From NCBI GenBank assembly GCA_013397455.1, contig VYZB01000026.1, positions 1,763,074 through 1,827,073 on the forward strand: DNA of 64,000 bases, read 5' to 3'. The stretch is from Crotophaga sulcirostris. Lineage: Eukaryota; Chordata; Aves; Cuculiformes; Crotophagidae. The notes beneath the pieces are model-generated. The model worked only from the letters and a program-made list of their open reading frames with translations. It ran no database searches and was not told the origin of the DNA. Position numbers and translations under genes: made by a program. This document shows positions 38,331-50,800 of the stretch, in pieces (position 1 is the first letter of the stretch; each line of letters begins with the position of its first letter).

Positions 38331-41300
38331 ACTTTCTTAAAGGGACAATAAATGTTCAGACATTCAGAGGAAGATATGGCACCATTTGCACTGTGATTAC
38401 AGGAGGGGATACACAAAATCCACCAGCAGAAGCTAGTTCACAAAAATATGTTTTGCATTTGACTAGGACTTTAAAAAAAAAATCTTGGGGCTGTAACTCA
38501 TGAATCCTGCATGAAATAAGCCCAGGTTATGTTAAAAAAAATAAAGTTTACTCTCCCCTCTTTACATATTTTTGCAGATAAATGAACAGGTTTGATGTCA
38601 AACCTCACCTAAATGGAAAGTTTTTCAAGCCAATAAAAGATACTTTTTGACAGGATGGGGGAATGGATAATGAAAGAAATAGGGCTGCTTATATCCAAAA
38701 TCCTTAAATTATGACAGAATTGGCAACTTGTTTTTCTACTTTACTCTAGAATGAAAGAAAACTTCTTAACTGAATGTGTAGAAGACTCAATTGGAAAGAT
38801 CATATATTTTAATTTGTTATTTTTTATTCATTGTCTTTTCCTCTACCTTTTTCAGTCCTACTTTCTTCCTGGAACTGAGTGGATATCAGAATACCTTTGA
38901 GTTAAAACGATTGTCAGAATAAATATACCTCCATAAAATATTTTGTATTGTTAGAGCCTTGTTGAAATACTCCAACTTTTCAGTCTTAAGAATAGGGCAC
39001 TGAGGCTCTCATTTCTTGGAAAAGGAAACTACACACCTCATTAAGAAATTTGAAAAAAAACTACTGATGATTGCTGACAGTTCTTCAAATTGTCACAGCA
39101 CAGGCACAGCACTCATCTTTAGCGCGTTCTTGCTTAACATTGAATTGACATATTAAATTTACGTTTATCATTATTTTTTTGCAGAGCTACACTCTGTTGG
39201 TCCTACTTGTAATAGATATAGGGTGGATGCTTGACGCTTGGTTGGGTGCAGACTGATTTTAAACACGGAATTTCTTCATTCCAGGCATGTCACACCTCCA
39301 ATGGATAAATACCTGCACCTAAAATCCTCCCTTCTCTGTCATGCCATATACACAGGCCATGTACAGCCAACTACACATCCACACACACTACTACCCAAGT
39401 CCTCATTTTGTAACCCTTACTCCCTTTTCTGTTACTTCTATTGCCAACAGTTTGATACAACAAAAATTATCTGTTTCTGCATGAGAAATTATTCAAGTCT
39501 TGAAGAAAATGATTTAAATTGAGTTTTTATTAGGGCGTGTTGAAGGTCTTCTTAATATGTTCAAACAGTTGAAAAATTTAACCCAAAGGACTCTTTCCCA
39601 TAAGCACATGCAGTTTCAATGATTTATCAAAAAGCCCCAACCAGACAAGAAAATCCCAAACAGCTCAGAAAGCTCCAGCTATAGACATAAGTACAGATTT
39701 TAATGAAAGAATCAGTGACTTAGGTCTCCAACTGCAGTTCTTTGGAGATCTGACCAGCACTTCCAGATAAGAATCAAGAAAAATGCAGGAGAAAGTTATT
39801 TCCTCCTTTTAATTCTCCTTAAGGTTGACACATTATACATTTGGGATTTTGATATTTGGGTGAAATATAACCAGAAATACCAATAATGCATACAATCTTC
39901 TTTAAAATATGTCTCAGGTGAGCACTCTCGTTTTGTTGTTCTGATGCAAAAATTGCATCTTTGGGGTTTGAAGCAGGAATCTTTAAGGCAGCTAGTTTCA
40001 TCTACACTTAGGAAATACGTATGTTATGTGCCAGTATATGCATTTCAAGGTTAAATTGATTGAAAATGTGGACAATAAGTTTATTTGACAGGGATGTTGA
40101 AGAAAGAAACAACCTCCTAAAGAGCAATCTGTGGCACAGGACGCCGCCACTATCATCCACTTGCCGCATGTGGTAGCTTTTCCTCTGGGCCCTCCCACTG
40201 CAAGAAAAGTTATCAGCTGAGACAGTGCTGGCCTCCTCCAGTGGCTGCCCGAGATCAGCCCAAAATGTGGTTTAAAGAGATTAATGAGGACTTCTGTGAT
40301 ACCTTTCTTCAACTTAGCTCTCTGAGCACAACTTTCAGCCTGCTCAGCCAGACTCAGAGGAGAATGTCTGTCCGAGGGTTTAAAGACTGAACTTTGCTAG
40401 ATCAGGAAGATGAGGAAACCAGATAATCTTTTTTATTCTACTGAGGACAGAAAAGGCAAAAAAAAATCTTTCTGTAGCCTATTATTTGACTCATAGGCAG
40501 GAATATGCATTTCGTGACAAGCTCTGAAATTACTTTCCGTTTCCCTTTTCACACTGGATTTAGGCTCTGAAGGGCATCTTCTCAGCATGGCACAACCTTG
40601 GCAGAGTCCTTTCCCATAGAAACTGTGTAATTCAGCCAAATCTTTTTCATCAGTACCCTTCTACCATGGCTGTAAGCAGCATGAGCCAGCAAAAGCAGGT
40701 GTCTGTCAATGTGCACCCAGGGTTTTGCCAGGATAACTGGAAGAGTTTTAGGCTGCAGGACTTCTACACCTCTGACTGACGTGGTTCCGTGGTTTTGTTG
40801 TTAGAACTTTCTGTGCTGACCATGTAAGTGCTGACAGATGGGGCACGGAAAAGCTACAGTGATCTTCCCACCACCCCTAAGGCTGTCTACAGAATCCCTC
40901 TTCCAGGTTATGCCTCAGATGTTCCTGCAGCAGCTGCAGAGCACAGCACATAAAAATAATCCCTAATCACTTCTCTAAACTATGATGATTTAACAGTTAG
41001 GGCATGAAATGGTTGGAATTTCTCTGTTGTGAAGGTGGAGGGAAAGTCAGGCTCCTTCAAAGAGGGACAAGAACATCAGTTTTTATAGCGAGTGTCTGGG
41101 ACATAGGTATTTAATTCATTTGGGCACTTTTGAACTTTTTAACCTGCGTGCCGAAACCTGCTCCCAGTAGAAGGAATGAATTTCAATAGAGTTTGAAAAC
41201 AGCCTGTGTCAGAGAAGTATCCGATTGATTTTTGTGCATTTGCCTGCTTATAGTACAAAGGATCTCTGATACATGTTTGAAATCAGTGCACCAGCAAGGA

Positions 41301-43309
41301 CCCAGCAGCCTTTGTATCGGTGTGGCTGTGAAGCCCTGAGCCAGCGTGGAAGCGGGCTGACCTCTCGCTCCTTTTGAGCTGATCTTTGGATGTGCAGCAG
41401 CTGCCACGCCATTATTCAGGCTGCTCTGTGCTTCTGTGCTGACAATTTTTTCCAAGATGTGTCAGTTTCATGAACAGAGAAATTCAGCAAAATTAGGGCA
41501 AGTGTCACCCGCACTTAGCATTAGCAATGCAGGGGGAAAAGTGCCATAAAAGTCAATATCCCAACACATAGAAACACAACTAGATGGCTGATCTATAACT
41601 GCCATGTGGTTATCATCCTGATTAGTTCAAATAGCATGTCCACATAGATAATACATATTTAGCTGAAAATATCATGAGTTACAAAGCTGTAGTCTATAAT
41701 AAATTCTTATATATTGTGATAGGCTGCTACAGACTTTTCCGCATATTAATCAGGCTCCAAGTTAAACAGGAAGCTTGATTTTATAACCGTAGTCATCTAT
41801 GTGTAATTTCAGTAGGGAAGAGAAAGCAACAGAGAGGTTTTCCGTAATCTCTCTCTTTTTCTTCAATAGCAAAATTCTTCCCAGCAAAGCTGAGGTTTTC
41901 TAAAGATTGGATTTGCTGTGTACATTTCCCAAATAAATGGGCTTGGAAGCTAGGGGAATCTTAGTCAGCTGAGACACTGTGGCCCTTGAAGTGGCTTGTT
42001 TGTGTGAATGTCTTGTAAAACCTGGATTCCCAAAACTCAGCAGCATTTTCACATGTATATACTCTTATTTTTATTTCCTTATTTTTTTAAAACTTTTATT
42101 ACTTCTTCTGGAGGTTTCTTAAGAGGGAAGAAATACTCTTTTACTCTTCAAAAGAAATAGATTGGAAAATTCCACAGTGCTTCACGCCTCTCGCCAAGCA
42201 CAGTAATTACACAAGCTGCAGCAAATATTTAAAGAAAAGAAACACTTTTTTCTAATTGCCAGTTTTGTTGATAATAATAATAAGAGAGTGAGAAGGTATG
42301 AAAAAGTTTGAAATGAGAAATATGAATGGAGAAATTGAAAAATGAATTAGCACACAACTGTCTTCTCACAGGATATCTCCTTTATTTAAAAGAAATCTTC
42401 TAGTCTGGGGGAAAAGGTTTTAGGAATAACCATGGATTAAAGATGTTTTATTAATATTGTTAACTTGTTATCTAAAAAAACCCTAAAATTGTCTGTTGGA
42501 TTTGAGGGAAGGTGTTCTGGTTTTCTCTGGTAGTCTTAATTCCCAAGGAACAGAAATTTCTTTTATGTGTTAGTCCTCATAAATCAGAGGATTGTAATTT
42601 TTCCATTTTTTAATTACTTTTCTCTAAAAATAGCTCCCAGACAATAGCCAAAATTTATCCAGGGTTTTGGAAAGTGAGCATACAAATTGATTATACTGAG
42701 GATGAATTTGCATATTGTCTATTTCCCTTCAAAGAATGTCCCTTTGCTGGAAAGACATATAATAGAAGTTACATTTATGGTTCACTTAAGGCACTGGGGT
42801 AAAAACTAACTTAAAACCAGGGCACTCCCTGACCCCTCCCTGCATTTCCAGATAGCCGCCTGCCTCTGGGTTGCTAATGATTGAATTGCCTGTAGTTGAC
42901 ATCGAGATTGACCTTAAATCCTGTCCCCAACCACACAGGACAAAGCTGAGAGCTTCATCTCTAGATGGAGCATTGCTGAAAGGATCAGTGGGACAGAGAG
43001 AGGCAGGAAAAGCTGGCCATCCTTCCCTGTCCTACAGCTGTGTCTATAGGTGATAGTCTGTGTCCAGTTTTTTCTGCCAGAGTCCCCTCAATTGTCCCAA
43101 AGCCCTGTAGGTGTATAAGAAGTTTGCATTCAAGAAATTTCCTCAAGTGAGGACTAATGAGACACATATGTGACCATATCTATTTTTGTCTCTGCCTCTA
43201 TATTATTTGAAGTTGGTGGTGAGGAGTTCTACTTTTTTGAGGTGACAGATTCAGGTTTTTCATCACTGCTTCATTGACCTCACTTAACATCCTCCTTAAT
43301 TGGCATAGA
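38331..43309. other. Unique DNA, no gene seen
   Basis: No coding gene, RNA or transposon is recognised. Slightly GC-richer stretches occur near 40130-40290 and 41290-41450, without ORF support on a single strand. An ATTTGCAT octamer (reverse orientation) lies at 42706-42713, beside AAATTGATTATAC. Confidence 0.55.
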
Positions 43310-43500
43310 TGTTAGAACATTTTTCCTAATGCTCACTTTTTAATTTCATTCTTTTCCTAGTTTTAGACCATTACTCCTTGTTTAACCACCTTAAATATTT
43401 CCCCACACTCTTTCATATTATTTCATCTGAATATATTTTCTTGTTGGTAGTCATAATAGCTCTTTGCTGTTATTTTCTCTGAGCAGCATTAAACTTCCAA
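43310..43500 (-). mobile_element. Old decayed CR1 LINE fragment, minus strand
   Basis: Read on the plus strand, the order matches the reverse complement of a CR1 3' region: a TTTTTCCTAATG block, AGTTTTAGACCATTACTCC, TTGTTTAACC, and later CTGAGCAGCATTAAACTTCC, which corresponds to the 'GTTCAGCCTGGAGAAG' block. Many substitutions and small indels separate it from the two fresher copies, and the 3' terminal repeat is not visible. This marks an ancient insertion. Boundaries are approximate. Confidence 0.7.
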
Positions 43501-43779
43501 TACAAAAAGATAATCAGAGACTCTGTCTCAGTGCAATTTACCTTTACATAAAAATGGCCTTATTCAATCTCTGGTAATATGCACTTTATTCTGTTTCAGT
43601 ATGGAACATCATAAATGGAAAACACAAAAGATCCACAACTAAAGCATTTTTTAAAAAATATTCAGAGTGTGCTCATTTATAAATATCAAAGGAATCCAGA
43701 TCTGTGTCAGTGCAGTGTTAATTTTGGATGAAGAAAATTGTGACAATTAATAAAGACAGACACATAATCACATTTTTCT

Positions 43780-43900
43780 GTGCAAGGAGCTACCACACAT
43801 CAGCTGAGCATCAATATAGGTTGGAGCGTGTCCAACTACATCAGCCAGTGGGGTCATTTATGCAAATCTCAATGAAAGAGAATTTCATTTCAGGAATTTC
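43780..43900. promoter_or_regulatory. Octamer-containing unique block
   Basis: An exact ATGCAAAT octamer at 43860-43867 lies in TTTATGCAAATCTC, followed by an imperfect inverted pair around GAATTTC/GGAATTTC. This is a possible POU-factor site and is weak on its own. Confidence 0.15.
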
Positions 43901-44562
43901 ACAAACAGCAAACTATTTCTCTTCACGACACTATAGGTCTCTACTACATATCAGAGTTTGTCTCAGGACACAAAGGTGTATCTGTTGGCCATAGACTCCT
44001 TTCCTGCAGGTAACACAGCAAGCAGAGGATGAGTGTAGCTATCGTTGCCTCCGGGGATTTAGGTGATTTCCCCTCTTAATATTAGGTACTCCCAATAGAT
44101 ACCATTTTATTTTATGTGCCCCAATGTTGAGGAGCTTCATGTGTCACATAGATAAATCATTAGCCGAAATTTGGCAGACAAGTTATCATTCACTTCTGTA
44201 AGATTTCTATATGTATTTAAGTCTTTTTTGTTTGCCATTCCTTCAAGGTAATTGTTGGGAGGCAAGGAGAGGGAGTGTCAGGGGGTGGTGTGTAGAGCGA
44301 CACACCATAAAATAAATAATCCAAAATGAAGTTTCTCTTTATGTAGAAATAAAATCTAGGTTTCTCTTCCTGTGAACTGCAGAACTCAAAAATTGTGGCT
44401 TCCACTTCATATCTGGATACTGCTTGTCCAAAGCAATTATCATTTTAAGTCTGGATAGAAAAATGTGCACAAGATTATAATTATCAGTTATTCAGCTGGT
44501 CAGTTGCTGCTTTTTTTTTTTTTACTTTTCTTTCTTTTCTAAATCTTCAGAGTCTGATAAAG

Positions 44563-44648
44563 ATCTTTCATTATTTTTTCTTTTCACCAGCATTTTGATG
44601 GAGTTGTACCACAAGAAAAGCAATCTTTAATTATTTTTTCTTTTGCAG
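44563..44648 (+). repeat. 22-bp duplication at exactly 60-bp spacing, acceptor-like
   Basis: ATCTTT(C/A)ATTATTTTTTC followed by TTTT appears at 44563-44584 and again at 44623-44644, with one mismatch. Each copy runs into an AG: CACCAG after the first and GCAG after the second. Both resemble polypyrimidine tract plus 3' splice site. The second is close to ideal and precedes the exon-like block 44649-44759. The likely origin is a 60-bp tandem duplication whose remainder has diverged. Confidence 0.5.
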
Positions 44649-44759
44649 CAGTGCAGTACAGTACGAAGCTCTGTTTTCTTTTCTGGGCGCAGGGCTGACA
44701 TTCAGAGGATGAAATTCCCTGCCCACAGTCACTTGATTCCAGTATAAGTCATGTCAAAT
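44649..44759 (+). other. Exon-like block, 111 nt, non-coding
   Basis: The block is preceded by TTATTTTTTCTTTTGCAG and followed by the donor GTAAGTAC at 44760. All three plus-strand frames contain a stop, so it could only be a non-coding exon or a terminal or untranslated exon. Decoy exons with good sites are frequent in vertebrate DNA. A second plus-strand exon-like block with strong sites lies 2.6 kb downstream. Confidence 0.2.
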
Positions 44760-45092
44760 GTAAGTACAGTCTTACATTCAGGGGTTGTCTTTCAGCCTCT
44801 ATTTTCTTCCTTAGGATAGAATTCAGCGTATCAGGAAAAATCAGTGGGAGCGAGATGCTGCCACTCAAAGATATTACCTATACTAACTTTAACAGCTCTA
44901 TTTTATTTCTCTATGAGGCAGGAGTGCCACAGGGTGGGTGCACACTTTGTCTGCTTGCACAGTTCTAGCTTGTTGTTCACTTCAGCCACATCCAGACGGC
45001 AGACTGGGAGGAGGCACCATCCTATAGGAAAAAATCCAAGATGTGCAGGCAAGGATACTCCCAGGCACTCTGATGGATATCTCAGTGTGGAT

Positions 45093-45129
45093 GAAATAAG
45101 GAATGGATAAGAATGGATAAGAAATAAGG
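45093..45129 (+). repeat. Short nested tandem (GAATGGATAA)2
   Basis: GAAATAAG, two copies of GAATGGATAA, and GAAATAAGG again form a small symmetrical tandem. Slippage is the likely origin. Confidence 0.7.
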
Positions 45130-45409
45130 ATGGACACTCTGGGAAGCTCCCATGTGCCATACGTTTCATCTCTGTATATCGATCACTCACCCCCGGGCTA
45201 CATCATCCTTCTTCCCCTTCTCCCTCTTGATTGAAAATCATTCAGAGGAGACTTATTAAGGCCAAAGAAAATGTATATTGACTCTGGGAGAAGCAATGCA
45301 GAATAATTGCTCAGGACCTGCCATTTTAAATGCTTCTTACTGTTTTTAATGCTCCTGCATTTCTAGGGGGAGGTTGTTACAAAGTGGTTGCATATGCCAG
45401 TTATTGAAA

Positions 45410-45545
45410 CTGGACACAATGCTCATTAAAGTCTAAATAAAGGTGAAGAGGACGGTCGTCAGGATGTATATAATTGATGGCATTGCATTAAGTATTATAG
45501 AGCAATTCTAATTATAAAACATCCCAGGTCTTCTATCAATCATCT
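45410..45545. promoter_or_regulatory. Possible conserved non-coding block
   Basis: Unique sequence with TCATTAAAGTC, TATAATTGATGG, CATTGCATTAAG, TCTAATTATAAAAC and an isolated CpG-containing ACGGTCGTC in otherwise CpG-poor DNA. The texture is typical of conserved homeodomain-bound elements; unproven. Confidence 0.2.
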
Positions 45546-47329
45546 TTCTCTCATTCACCTTTTCTGTTTTGATCCCCAAACACATTACTCAGACGGCCTG
45601 AACCAGGTCCCCTGCTGCATCTACCGTGCAGTCCTGACAGTGGCTATTGAGTAGGCACCTTATTGGGAAAGAAACCACAGTACTAAATGCAGCACAAACT
45701 GGAATAAATAGCTTGGTTCTACAAGGATTGTGACACACACTCATCTTCTGAATTCCTAATGTATGTGGTTCTACTACATTTGCCCATTAATGAATGAGAA
45801 AATTGCATTTCACAAAAACAAAGTTTTCCAATTAAATCTCAGTTACAGTCAAGAATGGGATTTTAGCTAACTTTTGAGGTATGACCCTTGCGCATGTTGA
45901 TGCACATAAGAGTAAGAAGACTTGCAAGAAATTCAGTGATTCTCCATACTCTTCAGCTCCAAAAGAGAAAAAGGAAAAAGAATCAGTTATTGAAAAATAA
46001 ATTTAAGACATTTCCAAAAACAAAGGGTTGTTGTTGTTTTTTTAAATAATAACAGCTAAATAGTTTCTATTTAAAACTTTTTAAAGCTTATTTTTTAATC
46101 TAAATACAAAATTCCACATGAAAAAGTAAAAAGGGAAAGTCTGTGATATTCATAACCAATGGTTTACAGTCACCCTATTAAGGACTTTTAGATATTTATA
46201 AAAAATAACTAAACCAGCTAGGCAAAGGCTAAAAAAGATGTATCAAAAGAGTTCTGCTGAAGGTTTTCTGTCTAGTTGTGCTCCTGCCAGTGAACCTTAG
46301 AGATGACACTTTTTTCCTTTTTCTCAGGAAAAGTCAGGAGACCAGCATTGCACTTCATGTTGGCCGCCAAGCAGTCACTAAGCAGCAGGGCCTCTCAGCA
46401 GATCCAGAGCCCACCCAAGTGTATGAAAAGCTGCCCACATAATTGTAGTTGGCTTTGATAAGAACACACAATAAATTTGCAATATAATCCAAAGGGTAAA
46501 AATAAAGAAAAATTGTTTAAAAATAAAATTGTAAAAATAAAGATGTCTTAAATATTTTCCATATTCTTTTAGTAAATAATTCATAGATTTGATACCAAAG
46601 TTTCAGTACATAAGATTTAACAAATAAAAAAATAATCTGAAAATTCTGAAGAAAATAAAAAAGCCTTCATTAGTTTAATTTTAATCAAAATCAAAATATA
46701 TAATATGCAGTCAGCTTAGCCATAGACTGAACTTGCTGGTGGAGGTCTTGATTCTTGGTTTCCTTACTCTTCCCTGCATTTCTACTTTTACTGAGGAGCC
46801 ATGTCTCTCCTTACAAACCTCCAGGATACACTATGGGTTGCCCAGGATTTCAGACATGCCATGAGATGCCAAATGAATCCATATCTCAGAAGGGGAGCAT
46901 GAGGTGTACAAGCTGTATCATCTATGAAGCATCACTGTGCTATGGGAGCTAGAAACTTATATTTTATCTGACTCAGATAAAAGCACCACAGTTCCATTCA
47001 ATAAATGCAAACAACTACCTTGACGTCTCCAGAATAAGAAAATAACTTTTCAAAATGTAGGTAAATTGCCTTTTATTGTCTTATCTTCAGCTGAGAAAAG
47101 TTTGTTAAACAAGCAACAGTGAAAAAAAAGAAAGGTGCTCTGACTATTTTCTTGAAAAACAGTTAAAAATAATGTAGGGGGTACATAATTATTTTTATCG
47201 TTATTAGATTATTTATAATAATGATGACAGGAATATGGGACTGGCTCGCTCTTACAGTTAGCAAATCAAATGATGCTTGTGTTGCACATCCTCAGCAATC
47301 TCAAGGGCAGTTTCTTTTGCTCCTCTTAG

Positions 47330-47408
47330 AAGTGACGGTGAAGTGCTGTACTCCACTAAATGCCATCATGTTCCCCCAGAGCAGAGGAAACTCCCTGGGC
47401 TTGTTTAG
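47330..47408 (+). other. Exon-like block, 79 nt, with strong acceptor and donor
   Basis: A pyrimidine-rich TTTCTTTTGCTCCTCTTAG precedes the block, and TTTAG|GTAAGTTATG, a near-consensus donor, ends it. Two frames stay open across almost the whole block, one of them continuous with the small upstream ORF (47221-47412) that terminates inside the donor. The peptide is unrecognised. With 44649-44759 it could be part of a plus-strand non-coding transcript, or both may be decoys. Confidence 0.22.
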
Positions 47409-47635
47409 GTAAGTTATGCAAGCTCTTGTAGGGCTAAGGTAACCGACATTTGCATTCAACAACCTCTAGCTCTAAGCTCAAGGAATAGAATTTCTTCCAT
47501 TCACAGCTTTAGTCACTGCTGCGACAGCTTTTGAAGCAAATAGAGAATGCAATCTGGACTTTGGTGTCTGAGGCTGACACCTTAACCCCTCTGGTGTTGT
47601 AAGTTTTTCGCTGAAGGATGACCACTATCCTATTT

Positions 47636-47884
47636 CACACAGTATCACAGTATTACAAGGTTGGAAAGGACCTCTGAGATCATCGAGTCCAACCTATAAC
47701 CCAACACTAACACCAACCCATCATCTAAACCATGACACTGAATGCCTCATCCAATCTCCTCTTAAACACCTCCAGGGTTGGCGACTCCACCACCTTCCCA
47801 GGCAGCGCATTCCAATGGCTAATTACCCGTTCAGTGAAGAACTTTTTCCTAATATCAAGCCTAAACTTTCCCTGATGAAGTTAA
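47636..47884 (-). mobile_element. CR1 LINE, 3' fragment, minus strand
   Basis: On the plus strand this begins with two perfect CACAGTAT octamers (47638-47653), the reverse complement of a CR1 3' terminal repeat. It continues with AAGGTTGGAAAGGACCTC, GATCATCGAGTCCAACC, ACACCTCCAGGGTTGG, CTCCACCACCTTCCCAGGC and AACTTTTTCCTAATATCAAG, the standard reverse-complement order of a CR1 3' end. It is 5'-truncated near 47884. Its terminal octamer differs from that of the 35-kb copy, so the two belong to different CR1 subfamilies. The preserved consensus blocks suggest a moderate age. Confidence 0.95.
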
Positions 47885-50800
47885 TTTCGAATTTCACCTA
47901 AAGAATGAGAATATACAGCCTTTTTAGTGCTTTGGGAAATTTCACTGCATATATGTGGATTCCATTACTATGACTGTGCTGTAGTGAGACAGCTGCTGAT
48001 ATCTTTCTTCCCCTAACATGCAATGGCATCCTAGTAGTATTAAGGTCAGCCATAACACCAGCAGTGTGGAAATGCCAGGTGAGTCATCAGGGCCCACTAA
48101 TACATTTTCCAACCATCTCTCTAGCTTTCTTTTCATCTTTATTTCTCCTGTTGTGTTTTCCGCACCTACTTTTTTTGACACACTCTGCCTAGAAGAGCTT
48201 AAAGAGGACATACAAAGGCTCTGAACTGAGGGCAGATTCTGTTACAGTGCAAGTGATGCTGCTACTCTGCCGCAGGCTGCCTCACAGAAATGCGGGGAAT
48301 AAGACAGCTCAAGGACTGCTTTCATCTCAAGCTGCAGCTGTGCAGCAGCACTGCCTCAAAGAGAGCTCACCAGCTGCCAAGGAAAGGTCCATTTTCAGGC
48401 AAGCTTGATAACAAGTGAAAAATCAAAACTGTTCACAACTGTAACTCTTTGGTAACCAGCATGCTGCGCGCAGACCTGTCTCCGTCCCTTTCTAGACGAT
48501 AGGGTCCCTACTGCCATCACCATGGGGTAAATGTGAATAGGATGTAAGTACCCTATATCTGGATATTGAGAGTAAATAAAAATAAAAACTTCAGATAAAC
48601 TCAATAGAGATTTCATAAGCTGCAATGTGTGATCAGACCACTGGGTGTTCAATAGCTATCAAAGGATCTGTTCTTTAGATTAATTGTCTGTTGTTGTACA
48701 GTGGTATCTTTCTTAGTTTCTTTATTTTACCTCAGTGAAGTTGACTCTCTCCTCGTCTCATCTCCAAGTGCCACTCTCTCAGTGTGAGCGCAGGAAACTG
48801 CTTTGCCTCTCCTTCCAGGGTGGGAGCAATCCCAGAAGTGGGAACAATTAGGAAAAGGGAGTGAGAGAGATAGGAAGCTGCTGCTGCATCCATACCAGAT
48901 CTAGTGATCTTCACATAATATTGAAAATTGAAACATTGCTTATTCCTGACTGTTTCAGAGGAAAGTAGAAGCCGAGCCCAGCAGCAAAAGACTGGAGATA
49001 AGTTTTGGGTTTCAAGCTGTCTGTGAAATAGTGGCTTACTGGACTGTACTTCATTCTTAATGGGCAATTAGGTGGGCTAAGAGGCTTCTGAGACCAAGTT
49101 CATTCATGAGAATTTCAGTAAATATAACGTTTCGCTGTAACTGGAAATATACTTTTAAAAGATATTTTCGCTAACTAAAACAACTTATGGTCTGAGCAGA
49201 ACCGAGGACTAAAAGTCTTGCCTATGAATGAGATTTAAACACAACACCAGTATTTACTCTTTTCATTAAAAAAAAATACAAAAAAAGAGCCTTAGGTTAG
49301 TTTCATATTTTGTACAATGGATTCACTAAGGATTTTTTCTTTCTAAAAGTAACTTAACATAAGAAATGGGAATTCTTGTTATACATCTTCAATTTGCAGT
49401 AACCGCTGGGGTTACTGAGCACCAACAATAGAGTTTGCAAATCAGCCTTAGTATTACACAGTGGTGAACTTGGAAGTGGGAGGAAAATGACACCTGGTTA
49501 TTTATATTTAATAAGTTTCTGCTTTTTCATCAATCTACTGAGAGAACTGGGAGTTTTAAAATACTGGTCCATGAAGACATCATGTGGAAGATGGTAAATA
49601 GAGGAGGAAAGAAGAAAACTAGGTTTGGGGGATGAGAGATTCATCAATTCCTGAACACAGGACCAAGGTTTAGAAGAGAGGTTATATCTCTATTTATTAT
49701 AATTATCTAAACCTCTTTCGTGCTTTTCTTTAAAGCCTTTTTCCTTCCTTAAATTTAAGCACTACTTTGACATTTGGAGGCTGACTTCAGATCGAATGAC
49801 CAAGCAGCCTAATAAGGAAGGCTCTGGGCAAATGCAGCAACTTCTTAGTTTCTTTTGTATTATTAATTTAATTTGATTTTGTGGACACCCTTGTGTAATT
49901 TTGTACTTACCTAATTAGTGACCATTAACTAGTGAATTTAGTTAAACGCTTTTTCTACTTTCTGAAAGATAAATTCTTTTTCATTGAGAGAAAGAATTAG
50001 TATGTGAGCAACAGAGTGACACTTGCTATTTTTAAAATACTAGAGTCTAATCCATTTGAAGCTACCTCAAAATCAATTCTTGCATATTCTACTGTGATAT
50101 CATTGTAGAAAACAGGCGGGTTATATTCGTATGTGTATATATATTTTAATTTTCTTGACAAGAAATATGAGGTCTGCTTAGCCATCTGTTAAAATTTGTT
50201 TAATTTAAATTGAACAAACTGGATTGCATTGAAATCATAAAAAATAGGAAAAAATAATGAAGGCATCCAAGAGTTCAGTCAAAATATGCACACTAAAATT
50301 CAACCTGATGTTGATGGTCACAACATTATTATAAATTGTGCAAAAGTAATTAAATCAATGTATCATGCTGCATTTATGTGATCAGTTACTTCTTTGTCAG
50401 GGATCACCTTTTTGGCCTGTTTGCACAGTGCACAATAAATTCCTCTTCATTGCAAAAAAACCAGCATTGGCCAAAAGGCAGTATTTCCTGTCTCCAAAGG
50501 GACATCTTTAGACTATTAAAAAACAGTCACATAAAGGCAAGGAAAAGAAAAAAAATATATAAAAGCCATAAATTTCCTCTTCCTTCCTACTTATCATGGA
50601 TTTTTTTTCAATAGAGTACATTGATTAGAAGCAGAGATACATTGCTCTTGAATTGACATCAATGCAACTGCAGATTTACCTTCAGAGATTTCCAGTCCCC
50701 ATTTCTATACCCTTTGTAATCTCACCTAGTAATATGTGGATTTTTCATTTGGCCACAAATAACAACTACATCACTGATTCTAATGACCACCTATGAAGGT

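Noticed and set aside
37921..38503. ORFs of 91-160 codons on both strands, Ser/Phe/Leu-rich or Lys/Arg/Glu-rich
   Set aside because: They are translations of the CCTTT/TCTTC pyrimidine tract. Pentamer repeats keep all frames open without coding function.
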